Source of the DNA: Blastopirellula sp.
GTDB lineage: Bacteria; Planctomycetota; Planctomycetia; Pirellulales; Pirellulaceae
DNA length: 63,207 nucleotides
Reading direction: 5' to 3'
Assembly (NCBI GenBank): GCA_021298375.1
Contig: JAJTFE010000001.1
Coordinates: 1 to 63,207 of the forward strand
Shown piece after piece: positions 9,467-20,989 of the stretch. Below the pieces are notes generated by a model that saw only the letters and a list, made by a program, of their open reading frames with translations, made no database searches and was not told the DNA's origin. Both the position numbers and the translations under genes were made by a program. Position 1 is the stretch's first letter, and every line of letters begins with the position of its first letter.

Positions 9467-9922
9467 ATGAATCACTTTCACGCCACGAAGACATTTTCCA
9501 CTTCTCTTCGACCAGCGGGCTCCCACGGGGGCCTGGATTTCGCGGGGCTCTGTGATGAACCGGCGCTGGAGGGTTTTGAACCCTTGGCCGAGCTGACGGA
9601 GTCTCTGGAACAGTCCGAACTGGGTGACCGGCCCAGTTGGGATCGAGCCCGCCGGGTGTTGATGTTCGCCGCACGGGTAGTCAAGCGATTCAACTGGCCG
9701 GCCCGCAATCAGGAATTGATTCTGACCGCCTTCGAGGAAATGGGTTGGCCCGATCGCATCGACGATCCCTTGCCGGTGACCGAAGGAATTTCGCAGAAGG
9801 ATCGGCTGCACGATACGATCAAATGCCTGAATCGAAAGCGGCTGATCAAGTCGATTCGTTTTACTGGTGATGGAACCGGGCAAGGAGTCTGCTGGCGACG
9901 CTCAGATGAGGCGGGGCGGTAG
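9467..9922 (+). CDS. Conserved-looking hypothetical protein
   Basis: A 151-residue soluble protein without recognised motifs. The middle (residues 62-130) is rich in charged helices (RARRVLMFAARVVKRFNWPARNQELILTAFEEMGWP) and looks like a small winged-helix or wHTH-like fold, but this is a guess. It is followed by a strong terminator at 9998. The upstream gap 9143-9466 (about 320 bp) holds no other gene that can be supported. Confidence 0.55.
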   Translation: MNHFHATKTFSTSLRPAGSHGGLDFAGLCDEPALEGFEPLAELTESLEQSELGDRPSWDRARRVLMFAARVVKRFNWPARNQELILTAFEEMGWPDRIDDPLPVTEGISQKDRLHDTIKCLNRKRLIKSIRFTGDGTGQGVCWRRSDEAGR

Positions 9923-9997
9923 GTCCTGCCCGCGAACGCTCCAAATCGGTCCTGTAAATAACGACTGTTGTCCCGATCGGCTGGCACTCGATCCCTG

Positions 9998-10025
9998 ACC
10001 GGAAGCTGATGCTTCCGGTTTTTTT
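9998..10025 (+). terminator. Rho-independent terminator
   Basis: Perfect 9-bp stem ACCGGAAGC / GCTTCCGGT with a TGAT loop followed by seven T. It closes the hypothetical gene at 9467 and insulates the ars genes. Confidence 0.9.
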
Positions 10026-10110
10026 GTTTCCCTTTGAAGCTGGGCTTGCTTGATTGGCGGACGCGGGTCTGCGACTGGTTCGCCGGCGCACCCCTTGCCG
10101 TGAGACTGCG

Positions 10111-10130
10111 ATTACACATAATCGTGTAAT
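10111..10130 (+). promoter_or_regulatory. Candidate ArsR operator (inverted repeat)
   Basis: A perfect 7-bp inverted repeat, ATTACAC-N6-GTGTAAT, lies 35 bp upstream of the arsA start codon. An AT-rich palindrome in this position fits the operator of the ArsR encoded two genes on; binding is inferred only. Confidence 0.6.
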
Positions 10131-10165
10131 TGTGAATTGCCGGTGGGTGCTAAGGGAGCGCGGAC

Positions 10166-11977
10166 ATGGAATTGCTGGCTAAGGCCTCCAGGTTGTTGTT
10201 CTTTACCGGCAAGGGCGGTGTCGGCAAAACCTCGCTGGCCTGCGCGACGGCTGTCCGACTCGCCGATGATGGCAAAAGGGTGCTCCTCGTAAGCACTGAC
10301 CCGGCATCCAATCTCGACCAGGTTTTCGGCTTAACCATCGGGGATCATGAGCCGACCGCCATTCCAGAAGTACCCCGACTGCACGCGTTGAATGTCGATC
10401 CGGGTGCCGCGGCGGCCGCCTATCGCGATCGCCTCATCGGGCCGGTTCGCAACTTGCTTCCTCCCGAAGCGATCCGCAGCATGGAAGAGCAGCTCTCCGG
10501 AGCCTGCACGACAGAGATCGCTGCATTCGATGAGTTCACCGGACTCTTGACTGACCCCGAAGTCGCTCTGAACTACGACCACCTGATTTTCGATACAGCT
10601 CCAACTGGTCACACCTTGCGATTGTTGCAATTGCCTTCTGCCTGGAGTGGATTTCTGGAATCGAGCCCCAATGGGACGTCGTGCCTTGGTCCACTGGCTG
10701 GACTGGAAAAACAGCGTCACCGCTATACCGAGGCCGTCGCGCTTCTGGGAAACCCGGCCAGCACTCAAATGGTCCTCGTTTCCCGGGCACAGAAGGCGGC
10801 CCTGCGGGAGGCGGCGAGGACAAGTCATGAACTGCAGGCGATGGGCGTTTGCAATCAGATTCTGATACTCAACGGGCTGCTTCCCCAACCGACTTCCGGA
10901 GACCCCCTGGCCGAGTCCATTTGGCAGCGCGAGCAACACGCGATCGCCGAATTGCCAGCCGAATTGGCTGGCTTGCCGCGGGAAGCGGTTTGGCTGCAGC
11001 CCTTCAACCTCGTTGGCGTAGCGGCTCTGCGGGCGTTGTTACCCCGAATGTCAGATGCTCAAGCGGATACGGCGCCTTCCGCAAAGCGACCAGAAGCGGC
11101 TGCGGGGAACTCGCAGCTCACCGACGGACATCGACTATCCGAATTGATTGATGAGCTGGAGCGGGATCAGCATGGGCTTGTGATGGTGCTCGGCAAAGGC
11201 GGCGTGGGGAAAACGACGGTGGCTTCCGCGATTGCGGTCGAGCTTGCCAATCGGGGCCATGCTGTGCACCTGACGACGACCGACCCGGCCGCGCACCTGG
11301 TCTTTACGGTTGACTCCAATTTCCGCAACCTGCAGGTGGACCGCATCGACCCGGTCGCGGAGAGCGAGCGGTATCGGAGGGAAGTGCTTGAGACAAACGG
11401 CCGGCAACTGGATGAGGCCGGGCGGGCCCTTTTGGCGGAAGATCTCAGGTCGCCCTGCACCGATGAGATTGCCGTATTTCAGGCGTTCTCCCGCATCCTT
11501 CAGGAAGCGCAGCAGAAATTCGTCGTCGTCGACACCGCTCCCACGGGACACACGTTGTTGCTTCTGGATGCCACAGGAGCCTATCACCGGGACATGACCC
11601 GGCATCTCGCAGGCGGAAAGAGCCCCATTACACCGCTAATGAGACTCCAAGACCCGGAACAGACAAAGATGGTCATCGTCACTCTGGCTGAGCCAACACC
11701 TGTTTCGGAAGCTGAACTGCTTCAAGCCGATTTGCGCCGAGCGGGGATTGAGCCGTGGGCTTGGGTGATCAATTCGGCGCTCTCTGCGGCGCGACCTGAT
11801 GATCCTTTGCTGCTCAAGCGGGCCGAAGCGGAGCGGGCTCAAATCCAAAGAGTACGCGCCAATACCGGGCGTTTGGCTATCATTCCGTTTCTGCCGTTTG
11901 ACCCCGTGGGGAATCGAAAACTACTCAACCTGAGTCATTCCCAGTCGCCCCCCCAAACCAGCAAGGAGAATGGCTGA
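10166..11977 (+). CDS. arsA: Arsenical pump-driving ATPase ArsA (two-domain)
   Basis: The 603-residue protein has two tandem ArsA/GET3 ATPase halves. Each has a deviant Walker A motif (GKGGVGKTSL near residue 16 and GKGGVGKTTV near residue 345) and a Cys-containing segment (ACTTEIAAFDEF and PCTDEIAVFQAF) that would hold the metalloid-binding cysteines. It normally binds As(III)/Sb(III) and drives the ArsB permease at the inner membrane. The stop TGA is directly followed by the arsR start. The arsB or acr3 permease is not in the window. Length agrees with classical ArsA (about 580). Confidence 0.95.
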   Translation: MELLAKASRLLFFTGKGGVGKTSLACATAVRLADDGKRVLLVSTDPASNLDQVFGLTIGDHEPTAIPEVPRLHALNVDPGAAAAAYRDRLIGPVRNLLPPEAIRSMEEQLSGACTTEIAAFDEFTGLLTDPEVALNYDHLIFDTAPTGHTLRLLQLPSAWSGFLESSPNGTSCLGPLAGLEKQRHRYTEAVALLGNPASTQMVLVSRAQKAALREAARTSHELQAMGVCNQILILNGLLPQPTSGDPLAESIWQREQHAIAELPAELAGLPREAVWLQPFNLVGVAALRALLPRMSDAQADTAPSAKRPEAAAGNSQLTDGHRLSELIDELERDQHGLVMVLGKGGVGKTTVASAIAVELANRGHAVHLTTTDPAAHLVFTVDSNFRNLQVDRIDPVAESERYRREVLETNGRQLDEAGRALLAEDLRSPCTDEIAVFQAFSRILQEAQQKFVVVDTAPTGHTLLLLDATGAYHRDMTRHLAGGKSPITPLMRLQDPEQTKMVIVTLAEPTPVSEAELLQADLRRAGIEPWAWVINSALSAARPDDPLLLKRAEAERAQIQRVRANTGRLAIIPFLPFDPVGNRKLLNLSHSQSPPQTSKENG

Positions 11978-12382
11978 ATGGCTGGACCTCGTTCGAAGAC
12001 TCCCGGCTGCAGCGGTCCAGAGTCCTTGATCTCGCGCCCGCTTCTTTCACCGATTCAGGCAGGGGGGCTGGCGGCTGTCTTCAAGGTTTTGGCCAACGAT
12101 ACCCGATTGCGCCTCCTGCATGCCTTGATTCGGGATGAGGAACTTTGCCTCACTGATTTGGCTCGAAAAATCGGCATGAAGCCACAAGCGGTTTCCAATC
12201 AGATTCAGCGGTTGGCCGATCTGGGAGTTGTCCGTTCCCGCCGTATTGGCAACAACGTCCTGTATCAGGTGGTCGATGTGTGCGTGCGATCCCTGCTGGA
12301 AGAGGCTTTCTGCTTGATGGAAGAGGTCAACGGACGCTCGGCGAGACCCCGGCGACGAACCGGGTTATCCGTCAGGTCGTGA
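11978..12382 (+). CDS. arsR: ArsR/SmtB-family transcriptional repressor
   Basis: The 134-residue protein starts directly after the arsA stop, with AAGGAG about 10 nt upstream. Residues 25-105 form the winged helix-turn-helix (KVLANDTRLRLLHAL, then KPQAVSNQIQRLADLGVVRSRR). The metal-binding loop reads ELCLTDLA, with one Cys where classic ArsR has two (ELCVCDL). Other Cys residues lie in the N-terminus (PGCSG) and in the last helix (DVCVRSLLEEAFCL). That suggests the sensor site combines alpha-3 and C-terminal cysteines, as in the CmtR type, rather than the E. coli ArsR type. It likely binds the palindrome upstream of arsA. Confidence 0.9.
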   Translation: MAGPRSKTPGCSGPESLISRPLLSPIQAGGLAAVFKVLANDTRLRLLHALIRDEELCLTDLARKIGMKPQAVSNQIQRLADLGVVRSRRIGNNVLYQVVDVCVRSLLEEAFCLMEEVNGRSARPRRRTGLSVRS

Positions 12383-12493
12383 GCGTTTGGGCGCCCTGGG
12401 CCTTCAACGCAACAGACCTCGCGGGCGGGGCGAATACGAATGCTTGTTGAACAGGGTTGAATTTTTTTGTTTCACTTATTTCGGAGAAATGCG

Positions 12494-12859
12494 ATGGCGT
12501 TGGTTCAGGTATTCGATCCGCCAATGTGTTGCTCGACCGGGGTTTGCGGCCCCGAGGTCGATTCGGCTCTGCCGCAGTTTGCCGCCGACCTCGAGCGGCT
12601 TCGAGCCGTCGGCCACAAAGTCCAGCGGTTTAATCTGGCTCAGCAGCCGCTGGAGTTTGTCCAGAACCAGACGATTCACAAGCTGATCAGCACCGCGGGA
12701 ACGAATTGCCTGCCCGTGGTGCTCATCGAGGGAAAGCTGGTCGCTCAAGGAACCTATCCCTCGCTTCAAGAACTGACTGCGTGGATTGGGGAACCAATAA
12801 CGGCCGCGTTGCCGCTCTCGTCTGGAGGCGGTTGTTGTGGCAATCAGGGATGCTGTTAG
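12494..12859 (+). CDS. arsD: Arsenite metallochaperone ArsD
   Basis: The 121-residue protein is taken from ATG 12494, with GGAGA 6 nt upstream. It shows the ArsD signature: CC plus a third Cys near the N-terminus (PPMCCSTGVCGPEVD; Cys12, Cys13, Cys18), a thioredoxin-like fold, and a C-terminal vicinal pair motif (GGCCGNQGCC). ArsD passes As(III) from glutathione to ArsA and raises its activity. It follows arsR with a 111-bp gap. Confidence 0.95.
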   Translation: MALVQVFDPPMCCSTGVCGPEVDSALPQFAADLERLRAVGHKVQRFNLAQQPLEFVQNQTIHKLISTAGTNCLPVVLIEGKLVAQGTYPSLQELTAWIGEPITAALPLSSGGGCCGNQGCC

Positions 12860-12983
12860 GAGCGGTCGCCGCGCTGTGTTTTCCCAATTTCGCTAGAACC
12901 TCGGGTGCGGGGAGTACTTCCGCTCCCCGGGCCGATTTTTCGCTTAACTCGAGCCCCGATCATTCCCCTTTTCCTTTGCAGAC

Positions 12984-13631
12984 ATGTCTCATCGCGCCAG
13001 CCAACCAGATTTGTTTTTTCCTCCACTCGCGGACTACCTGGAAAATGTGATGCGGGAGTTCGAGCTGATTGCTTCAGCGCGGCGAGAAGAATTGGAGCAT
13101 TTGACTGATTACGTCAAGGCGAAGCGACGGGCGGGCCTGCCCGCTTTGATCAATTACATCTGTACCCACAATTCCCGCCGCAGTCACCTCGGGCAAATTT
13201 GGGGCCAGGTGGCGGCATGGTGCTACGGCCTTTCGCATGTCTCCACATTCTCTGGCGGGACAGAGGCAACCGCGTTTAATCCACGGGCAGTGGCTGCCTT
13301 GAGATCCGTTGGTTTTCAAATCAGTACTGACGACTCCCAAGCCTCAAACCCTCGATATCAAGTCCTGGCGGGAACGGCTTTGCCCAGCATGTGCTGTTAC
13401 TCCAAGAGATACGACGATTCTCCCAACCCTCCGAGCGGTTTCTGCGCAGTGCTGACCTGTACACAAGCCGATGAAGCTTGTCCGCTGGTTCCTGGATGCG
13501 AACTGCGGTTGCCGATTCGCTACGAAGATCCGAAGGTCGCAGACGATACGCCGCAAGAGGCAAATCGCTATCAGGAGCGGACACGGCAGATTTGCCGTGA
13601 AATGCTTTACGCCATGTCGCTGGTCAGCTGA
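12984..13631 (+). CDS. LMW protein-tyrosine-phosphatase-fold protein, probable arsenate reductase
   Basis: A 215-residue protein with the phosphatase P-loop CTHNSRRSH (C-X5-R) near residue 60 and an acidic DP-containing loop late (RYEDPKVADDT) that could give the general acid. This arrangement is seen in LMW-PTP-like proteins often linked with ars genes, which could reduce arsenate. Further cysteines (SMCCYSKR, CAVLTCTQADEAC) could serve as resolving residues. A dephosphorylation role is also possible. Its place behind arsD supports an arsenic role. The ribosome site is weak, so the start is not certain. Confidence 0.75.
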   Translation: MSHRASQPDLFFPPLADYLENVMREFELIASARREELEHLTDYVKAKRRAGLPALINYICTHNSRRSHLGQIWGQVAAWCYGLSHVSTFSGGTEATAFNPRAVAALRSVGFQISTDDSQASNPRYQVLAGTALPSMCCYSKRYDDSPNPPSGFCAVLTCTQADEACPLVPGCELRLPIRYEDPKVADDTPQEANRYQERTRQICREMLYAMSLVS

Positions 13632-13722
13632 TTGCCGGACAGTGCCTGACTGGTCTGCGCATCAAATTAAGCCACACCCACCATTGGCGCGGGCGAAATT
13701 CTGGTCCGTCTGGATGCCGCGA

Positions 13723-14889
13723 CTATTCATAAGCCTTGCGATTCACGCCTTGCTCGAGGAATGCCCCGGGGTAAAGCTCCCAGGGGTTCACTTCACAGCG
13801 ATTATCCGTGTATCCGGTCAGGGTCGTGTCGGGCTTGGGCTGGATCGCAAATCCCGGGTTGATGTAACCATCGTGATTGGTGTCATAGACTTTTCTCACG
13901 CTGCCGTCGGCGAAAAGCAGGTTCAATGAACCGCCATGCCAGGCCCGCCAGTCGCGCGTATCCTGTAACACGAGCGGGATCGATTCACTCCCGGTGAACT
14001 TCGCCTCCTCCTTCACAATATCGCCTTCGACCGGGAAGCTTGCCGGACTCAACCAGGTCATCGGCGTCCCATTTGGCACCGGTGCGAACTTGGGTGGCAG
14101 GGATGGTTTGGATGAAGTGATATTCATTGCTGGACCATCGTTGAAATTCTCGGAGAGCAAAACGCCATCACCGAGCCGCAGCGAGGCGGGAGGCCGGATC
14201 GCTGTTGACAATCGATTCCAGCCGTCATCCGATTTGTCAGCACAGCCTAAAATGGCGACCGTCGAGTCGGGGACCCGCGCTCCGTCGAGGGCGTGAAGCG
14301 TCAGCGGACCGGTGCACCCCGCCAGATTCCGCAGGCTGCCCTGTGTTTTGCCATTAACATTTTTCGGGCCTCCTCGGACCAAGTGCCAGCTGGCCGCGTA
14401 GTTGGTATTAAAGCCTTTGAGCACCAGATTGGTTCGCACCCACTCGGTGCGGTCGGGATCGCTCTCCGCTCCCCAGGTTTGGGAGAGATAAAGCGAACTC
14501 CCTGTCCGTCGATCGGGCGGCGTCACCTTGTTGTCGATTGGGTTCTTCGCCAGCAGGTTATTGAGTTGCTCGTCTCCCAGGCATGAACTGGAAGGGCAGA
14601 GGAGTGTCGAGGGAAGCGTGTTCTGGCGGACACAGTCGGCAACCCAGGAAAAGATTTCGACGGGACCATCCCGCGTTGGATCAAACGCGCCGGAGCAAAG
14701 TTGTCCCCGGGGGTGGTTTCCGGCGTGGGCGTGCAGTGCCAGCCCAAACTGCCGCAGGTTGTTCAGGCACTGGGTCGAGCGGGCCGCATTCCGCACGGCC
14801 AAAAAAGCGGGAAAGAGCAACGACATCAGGATGCCGATGATCGCAATCACGACCAACAGCTCCGTGAGCGTAAAACCGGGGCGACGCAT
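13723..14889 (-). CDS. DUF1559 protein with prepilin-type N-terminus
   Basis: A 388-residue protein from ATG 14889 with AAGGAGG 7 nt upstream. Upstream in-frame Met codons lie antisense of the leader and are discarded. The N-terminus [19 protein letters not shown] is a type IV prepilin signal (cleavage after G, conserved Glu at +5). The C-terminus has the DUF1559 [11 protein letters not shown] block and an EF-hand-like [12 protein letters not shown] loop. This family is greatly expanded in planctomycetes and is of unknown function, presumably exported as pilin-like subunits. It is a paralogue of the next gene upstream (15182-16327). Confidence 0.9.
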   Translation of the reverse strand: MRRPGFTLTELLVVIAIIGILMSLLFPAFLAVRNAARSTQCLNNLRQFGLALHAHAGNHPRGQLCSGAFDPTRDGPVEIFSWVADCVRQNTLPSTLLCPSSSCLGDEQLNNLLAKNPIDNKVTPPDRRTGSSLYLSQTWGAESDPDRTEWVRTNLVLKGFNTNYAASWHLVRGGPKNVNGKTQGSLRNLAGCTGPLTLHALDGARVPDSTVAILGCADKSDDGWNRLSTAIRPPASLRLGDGVLLSENFNDGPAMNITSSKPSLPPKFAPVPNGTPMTWLSPASFPVEGDIVKEEAKFTGSESIPLVLQDTRDWRAWHGGSLNLLFADGSVRKVYDTNHDGYINPGFAIQPKPDTTLTGYTDNRCEVNPWELYPGAFLEQGVNRKAYE

Positions 14890-14987
14890 GGCGTAGCCTC
14901 CTTTGTGAGTCCAAGGCAGGAGGTTCGCTCGGTCTTCCGATCCGCGTCGCCCGCGAGGCGTCACGCATCTGAATTGACCAGAAACGA

Positions 14988-15022
14988 GAAAAAGGGAGGT
15001 GCACCGCGCACGGCACCTCCCT
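14988..15022 (-). terminator. Rho-independent terminator (minus strand)
   Basis: Ten-base arms AGGGAGGTGC / GCACCTCCCT with a 10-nt loop; on the minus strand the right arm runs into TTTTTCTCG. It terminates the DUF1559 gene at 15182-16327 before the next one begins. Confidence 0.85.
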
Positions 15023-15181
15023 CGGGGGTTAGCCACCTGGAAAGGGATGGTGGCTAGGGGACGCAAGCGCCTTAAAAGCTGGCAGGAGCCGGCAGCCGGC
15101 CCTGCCCAACAACTGCGTGAGTTGTTGGGCTCGGTGCCGCAAGACTACCGCCTGTTCGCCTCTCAGGCTGGGGGAGCAAGA

Positions 15182-16327
15182 CTATTCGTAAGCCTTGCGG
15201 TTGATGGCCTTGTCGATAAAGGTACCGGTGTACATGTCCCAAGGATTGACTTCGCAGCGATTGTCCTTGTAACCATAGATTTCAACATTGCTGCCAGCCG
15301 GAATCGAGAAGCCCGGGTTGATGTAACCGTCGCCGTTGGCGTCGTACAGCTTGCGGACGCTACCGTCAGCAAAGGAAACGTTGACGTATCCACCGTGCCA
15401 AGCCCGCCAGTCGCGAGTGTCTTGGAGAACCAGCGGAATGCTGGCGCTGCCAGTGTAAACCTGATCGCTGGAGTTGATTTCGCCTTCGATCGGCAGGCGA
15501 CCGGGCACGAGCCAAGCGAGCGGGGTTCCGGTCGGGACGATCGCCAACTTGCTGGCGGTCACATAGCTCGGTCCGTCATTGAAGACTTCAGCCAGGCTGG
15601 CGCCAATGCTCAAGCGAAGCGAGGAAGGAGGCGTTACGGTCACAATCAACTTGGCTTCGGCATCGTCGCCCTTGTCGGCACAACCGAGCATGGCGATCGC
15701 GGTGCTGGGTACAGCGGCGGCGTCGAGGGCCGAGGTCTTGAGCGGACCGGCTGTCGGGAGGAAGTTCTTCAGGTTGCCGGCGGTCAGGCCGTTGACCAGT
15801 CCTGGAGCCGAGCGAACCATGTGCCAACTGGAAGCATAGTTGGTGTTGTAACCCTTGAGGATTAGGTTCGTCCGAACCCATTCGGTCCGGGCAGGATCAA
15901 CAGCAGCACCCCAGGTTTGCGAGAGGTACAAGGTACTGCCAATGTTGCGGTCTGGCGGAGTAACGGAGGCGTTGCTGGTATCCTTGCCCAGAAGATTATT
16001 CAACTTTTCGTTGCCCGGCAAATTACTGCTGGGGCAAAGCAAATTTCCTGGAATAGTGCCTTGCGAGACGCAGTCGGCAACCCAAGAAAAGATTTCCACG
16101 GCTCCGTCACGAGTCGGGTCGTAAGCACCCGAGCAGACGTTGCCATTGGGGTTGTTGTTGGCGAACGATGCCGACGCCAACGCAAATTGACGGAGATTGT
16201 TCGAGCACTGGGTCGAACGGGCGGCATTTCGCACCGCCAAAAATGCCGGGAACAGCAGGGAGACGAGAATGCCGATGATGGCAATCACGACCAGCAGTTC
16301 GATCAGGGTAAAACCTTGACGCTTCAT
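15182..16327 (-). CDS. DUF1559 protein with prepilin-type N-terminus
   Basis: A 381-residue paralogue of the neighbouring gene. The signature [19 protein letters not shown] gives the prepilin cleavage site, and a long conserved stretch follows ([17 protein letters not shown]). The C-terminus keeps [22 protein letters not shown] and ends NRKAYE like its sister. AAGGA lies 9 nt upstream of ATG 16327. The gene ends 158 bp before a strong minus-strand terminator. Together the pair are probable tandem duplicates of a planctomycete pseudopilin-like family. About 210 bp upstream (16328-16537) are AT-rich with no gene and hold a short AAGCG/CGCTT inverted repeat near 16485. Confidence 0.9.
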   Translation of the reverse strand: MKRQGFTLIELLVVIAIIGILVSLLFPAFLAVRNAARSTQCSNNLRQFALASASFANNNPNGNVCSGAYDPTRDGAVEIFSWVADCVSQGTIPGNLLCPSSNLPGNEKLNNLLGKDTSNASVTPPDRNIGSTLYLSQTWGAAVDPARTEWVRTNLILKGYNTNYASSWHMVRSAPGLVNGLTAGNLKNFLPTAGPLKTSALDAAAVPSTAIAMLGCADKGDDAEAKLIVTVTPPSSLRLSIGASLAEVFNDGPSYVTASKLAIVPTGTPLAWLVPGRLPIEGEINSSDQVYTGSASIPLVLQDTRDWRAWHGGYVNVSFADGSVRKLYDANGDGYINPGFSIPAGSNVEIYGYKDNRCEVNPWDMYTGTFIDKAINRKAYE

Positions 16328-16537
16328 CGATTTGAGTCCTTAACAATAACTACTCTGACTGCGGGGAATGGCGAATTTACAAAAAATACGCCACCAAGTT
16401 CCCTCGCGGAACAGACATGTTAGGAGTCAATTGTGAAGAGTCATCGAACGCTTCGTGAACTTTAAAAGAAGCTTTCGAGATAAAACTGTTAAGCGTTAGC
16501 GCTTTCTTCACGCGTCTTCATTTTTCTTTTCAGTTGA

Positions 16538-17929
16538 TCACTTGGGTGCTTCTGGCTGGGGAGCTGCGAGCTGGGAAATAATCCATTCAGCCACCAGCGC
16601 GCTTTGCTCGGGGTCGAAGACGGCCGACGATTGACGTGACCAGACCTGCAGTTTTCCCTCCCGTTCGGCTGAAATCTGGGCTCCGAGGTCGTATTGCCTG
16701 ATCGCGGGAAAGTCGGCGAGTACCTCGCGCGCGATCTCGTTGAGCCGGGCGATTTTTTGCTGAGCCTGCGCGCGCGTCATTTTTCCCGCAGCCAGCCCGG
16801 CTGGTGGCTCCCAAGCGCTCGGAAGGGGTGTGGTGGTGAGCCAAATCAAGTTCGCATCGGTCTGTCTTAACAGATTGACGGCCAGCTTCAGGCGTTCGGC
16901 GTATTCTGCTTCCTCTGTCGACAGATCGCCCAGGCCGACATTAAAAACGATCGTGTCCCAGCGGTAACCTTCCTGGCGGTAGGGGCCAAGCCAGAGCGGC
17001 AGGCGATTCCACTGGGCAGTCCCGCGGCAGTTTTCCGGGGGATGGTAAACCGAATAGCGACCTGCCAATTGTTTGCGAAGACTGTGGAGAACACTGAGCG
17101 AGACTTCATCGCCCAGCAGCAGCAAACGGGGTTGCTGGCCAGCCGACTCGGACCGGGCAATCTGACGGAACAAGATTTCTTGAGCTACCCAGCGATTATC
17201 AATCCAGTCCGCCAGAACCTCGACCTCCGCCTCGAACGGCTTAAGGTCGGCAATCGAACGCGCCCCGAGCCGGGCGTCGCGGTTGCCCAGTTCGGCGGTC
17301 CACTCCTCATTGCCGACAGCAAGCGTCACCAAACCATCGGCATCCACGCCCTTCACTTCTGCCGTCAACGTCAACTCTTTACCGCTATCTGCGGGGAGGT
17401 TCTCCAGCGGCAGGAGGCGATAACGAATCAATCGCTTGGGGTTGTCGCCCAGCAGGCGACGCCGTTCGTTGGGATGAGAGAATTCGGCCAGCAGCCCGAG
17501 CGGTTGGGGGAGCGGAAGCTGAAACTCGATCGCCTGACCAAACTCGGCACCGGTCGCCTGACTGCCGGGCAATTCCTGGGTCAGCAAACGGTTGGCAAGG
17601 TCAAGCTTCGGCCGGTCCAGCCGCTGGTCAATCGCCACGCCATCAGGGATTGCCACTTCGAGGTCCTCTTCGCCGCTGGCGACCCGAATCGAGTATTTGC
17701 GTTGTTCGGTAACCGTGCCGAGGATGAGCCGCAACGGCTCGCGATTGCTTTGAGCAGAAGCGGGTTGGTTTGAAGCCGATCCCGCGGTTGGGGTCGAATC
17801 GGTGGTTTGAGCCCGCCCTGACCCGCCTACCGAGAGGATCAAGCCGAGCAGCGCGATCCGCACAAGTAACCTCCGCCACGAGCGACCAACCCTCGAGCTG
17901 TCGCGAGGAACCACTTCTGATTGCTGCAT
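16538..17929 (-). CDS. Exported SGNH/GDSL-hydrolase-like protein, probable pseudoenzyme
   Basis: The 463-residue protein starts at ATG 17929 (GGAG 8 nt upstream) with a long Arg-rich signal peptide ending near residue 40. The N-terminal half is a domain of unknown type (about residues 60-265). The C-terminal half is SGNH-like: block I LLLLGDEVSLS, a HPPENCRGTA block and a WDTIVFNVGLGDL block III, then IWLTTTPLP. The block I nucleophile Ser is replaced by Glu (GDE) and no catalytic DxxH was found near the end, where the text reads SSAVFDPEQSA. It may bind rather than hydrolyse. It lies 55 bp upstream of the gyrB stop on the same strand. Confidence 0.7.
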   Translation of the reverse strand: MQQSEVVPRDSSRVGRSWRRLLVRIALLGLILSVGGSGRAQTTDSTPTAGSASNQPASAQSNREPLRLILGTVTEQRKYSIRVASGEEDLEVAIPDGVAIDQRLDRPKLDLANRLLTQELPGSQATGAEFGQAIEFQLPLPQPLGLLAEFSHPNERRRLLGDNPKRLIRYRLLPLENLPADSGKELTLTAEVKGVDADGLVTLAVGNEEWTAELGNRDARLGARSIADLKPFEAEVEVLADWIDNRWVAQEILFRQIARSESAGQQPRLLLLGDEVSLSVLHSLRKQLAGRYSVYHPPENCRGTAQWNRLPLWLGPYRQEGYRWDTIVFNVGLGDLSTEEAEYAERLKLAVNLLRQTDANLIWLTTTPLPSAWEPPAGLAAGKMTRAQAQQKIARLNEIAREVLADFPAIRQYDLGAQISAEREGKLQVWSRQSSAVFDPEQSALVAEWIISQLAAPQPEAPK

Positions 17930-17984
17930 TCGGTGGACTCCGAAAACTGAGGCGGTCTGGCGTCAAGCGGAAACAGTTTTGTTC

Positions 17985-20486
<2,502 letters not shown>

Positions 20487-20593
20487 CTAAATTCTGTCAG
20501 GTTCAGCCTGGCCTTTGGGGCTTCAACTTTCCTGTATTTTCCAATTTGTCTTGGGGTCAATTCTTTGTTTCGGCTGCCGACAGGTGAGGCCCC

Positions 20594-20971
20594 TCAGTTG
20601 GCTGATGGGTCGACCGGTCCCGTCTTGAATACCAGCCCTTGAAGGTTTGCCTGGGGAAGCTTTTGCTGCAGAGCCAACAGCAAACGATCCTTTTCAAAGT
20701 TCAGTTGCTGGTTAATCAGGCTGTGTCCTACTCTCACTTCCAGTTTCCTGTGCCGGAGGGCCAGCACTTGGGTGTGATTGACGAATTGCGGGTCGCAAAC
20801 CGATCGCCAGGCGGCGATTAGTTCGTCCCGAGCCTGAACCTGGGTCACGCCCCTGCGGGCGATGACCCGATTGATCAGACGCTGAATCGACTGAGGAACA
20901 GGTGTAAACACCTGGCGGTGTTTCACCAGCTCTGCGGTAAATTCGAATTCTTCTTCCTCTTCGCTTTTCAT
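20594..20971 (-). CDS. dciA: DUF721/DciA-family replicative helicase loader candidate
   Basis: The 125-residue protein carries the DUF721 core: an N-terminal helical part (QRLINRVIARRGV), WRSVCDPQFVNHTQVLALRHRKLEVRVGHSLINQQLNF with the typical RxxLEVxV strand, and a C-terminal LQGLVFKTGP tail. DciA loads the replicative helicase in bacteria without DnaC/DnaI. Its location 18 bp after dnaN and before gyrB agrees with this. The N-terminal ten residues are acidic. Assignment to DciA rests on family and context. Confidence 0.8.
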   Translation of the reverse strand: MKSEEEEEFEFTAELVKHRQVFTPVPQSIQRLINRVIARRGVTQVQARDELIAAWRSVCDPQFVNHTQVLALRHRKLEVRVGHSLINQQLNFEKDRLLLALQQKLPQANLQGLVFKTGPVDPSAN

Positions 20972-20989
20972 CGGACTGTCGGGTCATCC

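Noticed and set aside
20644..20672. -24/-12-like match inside dciA
   Set aside because: It lies within a coding sequence, is not placed before a gene on that strand, and is expected by chance.
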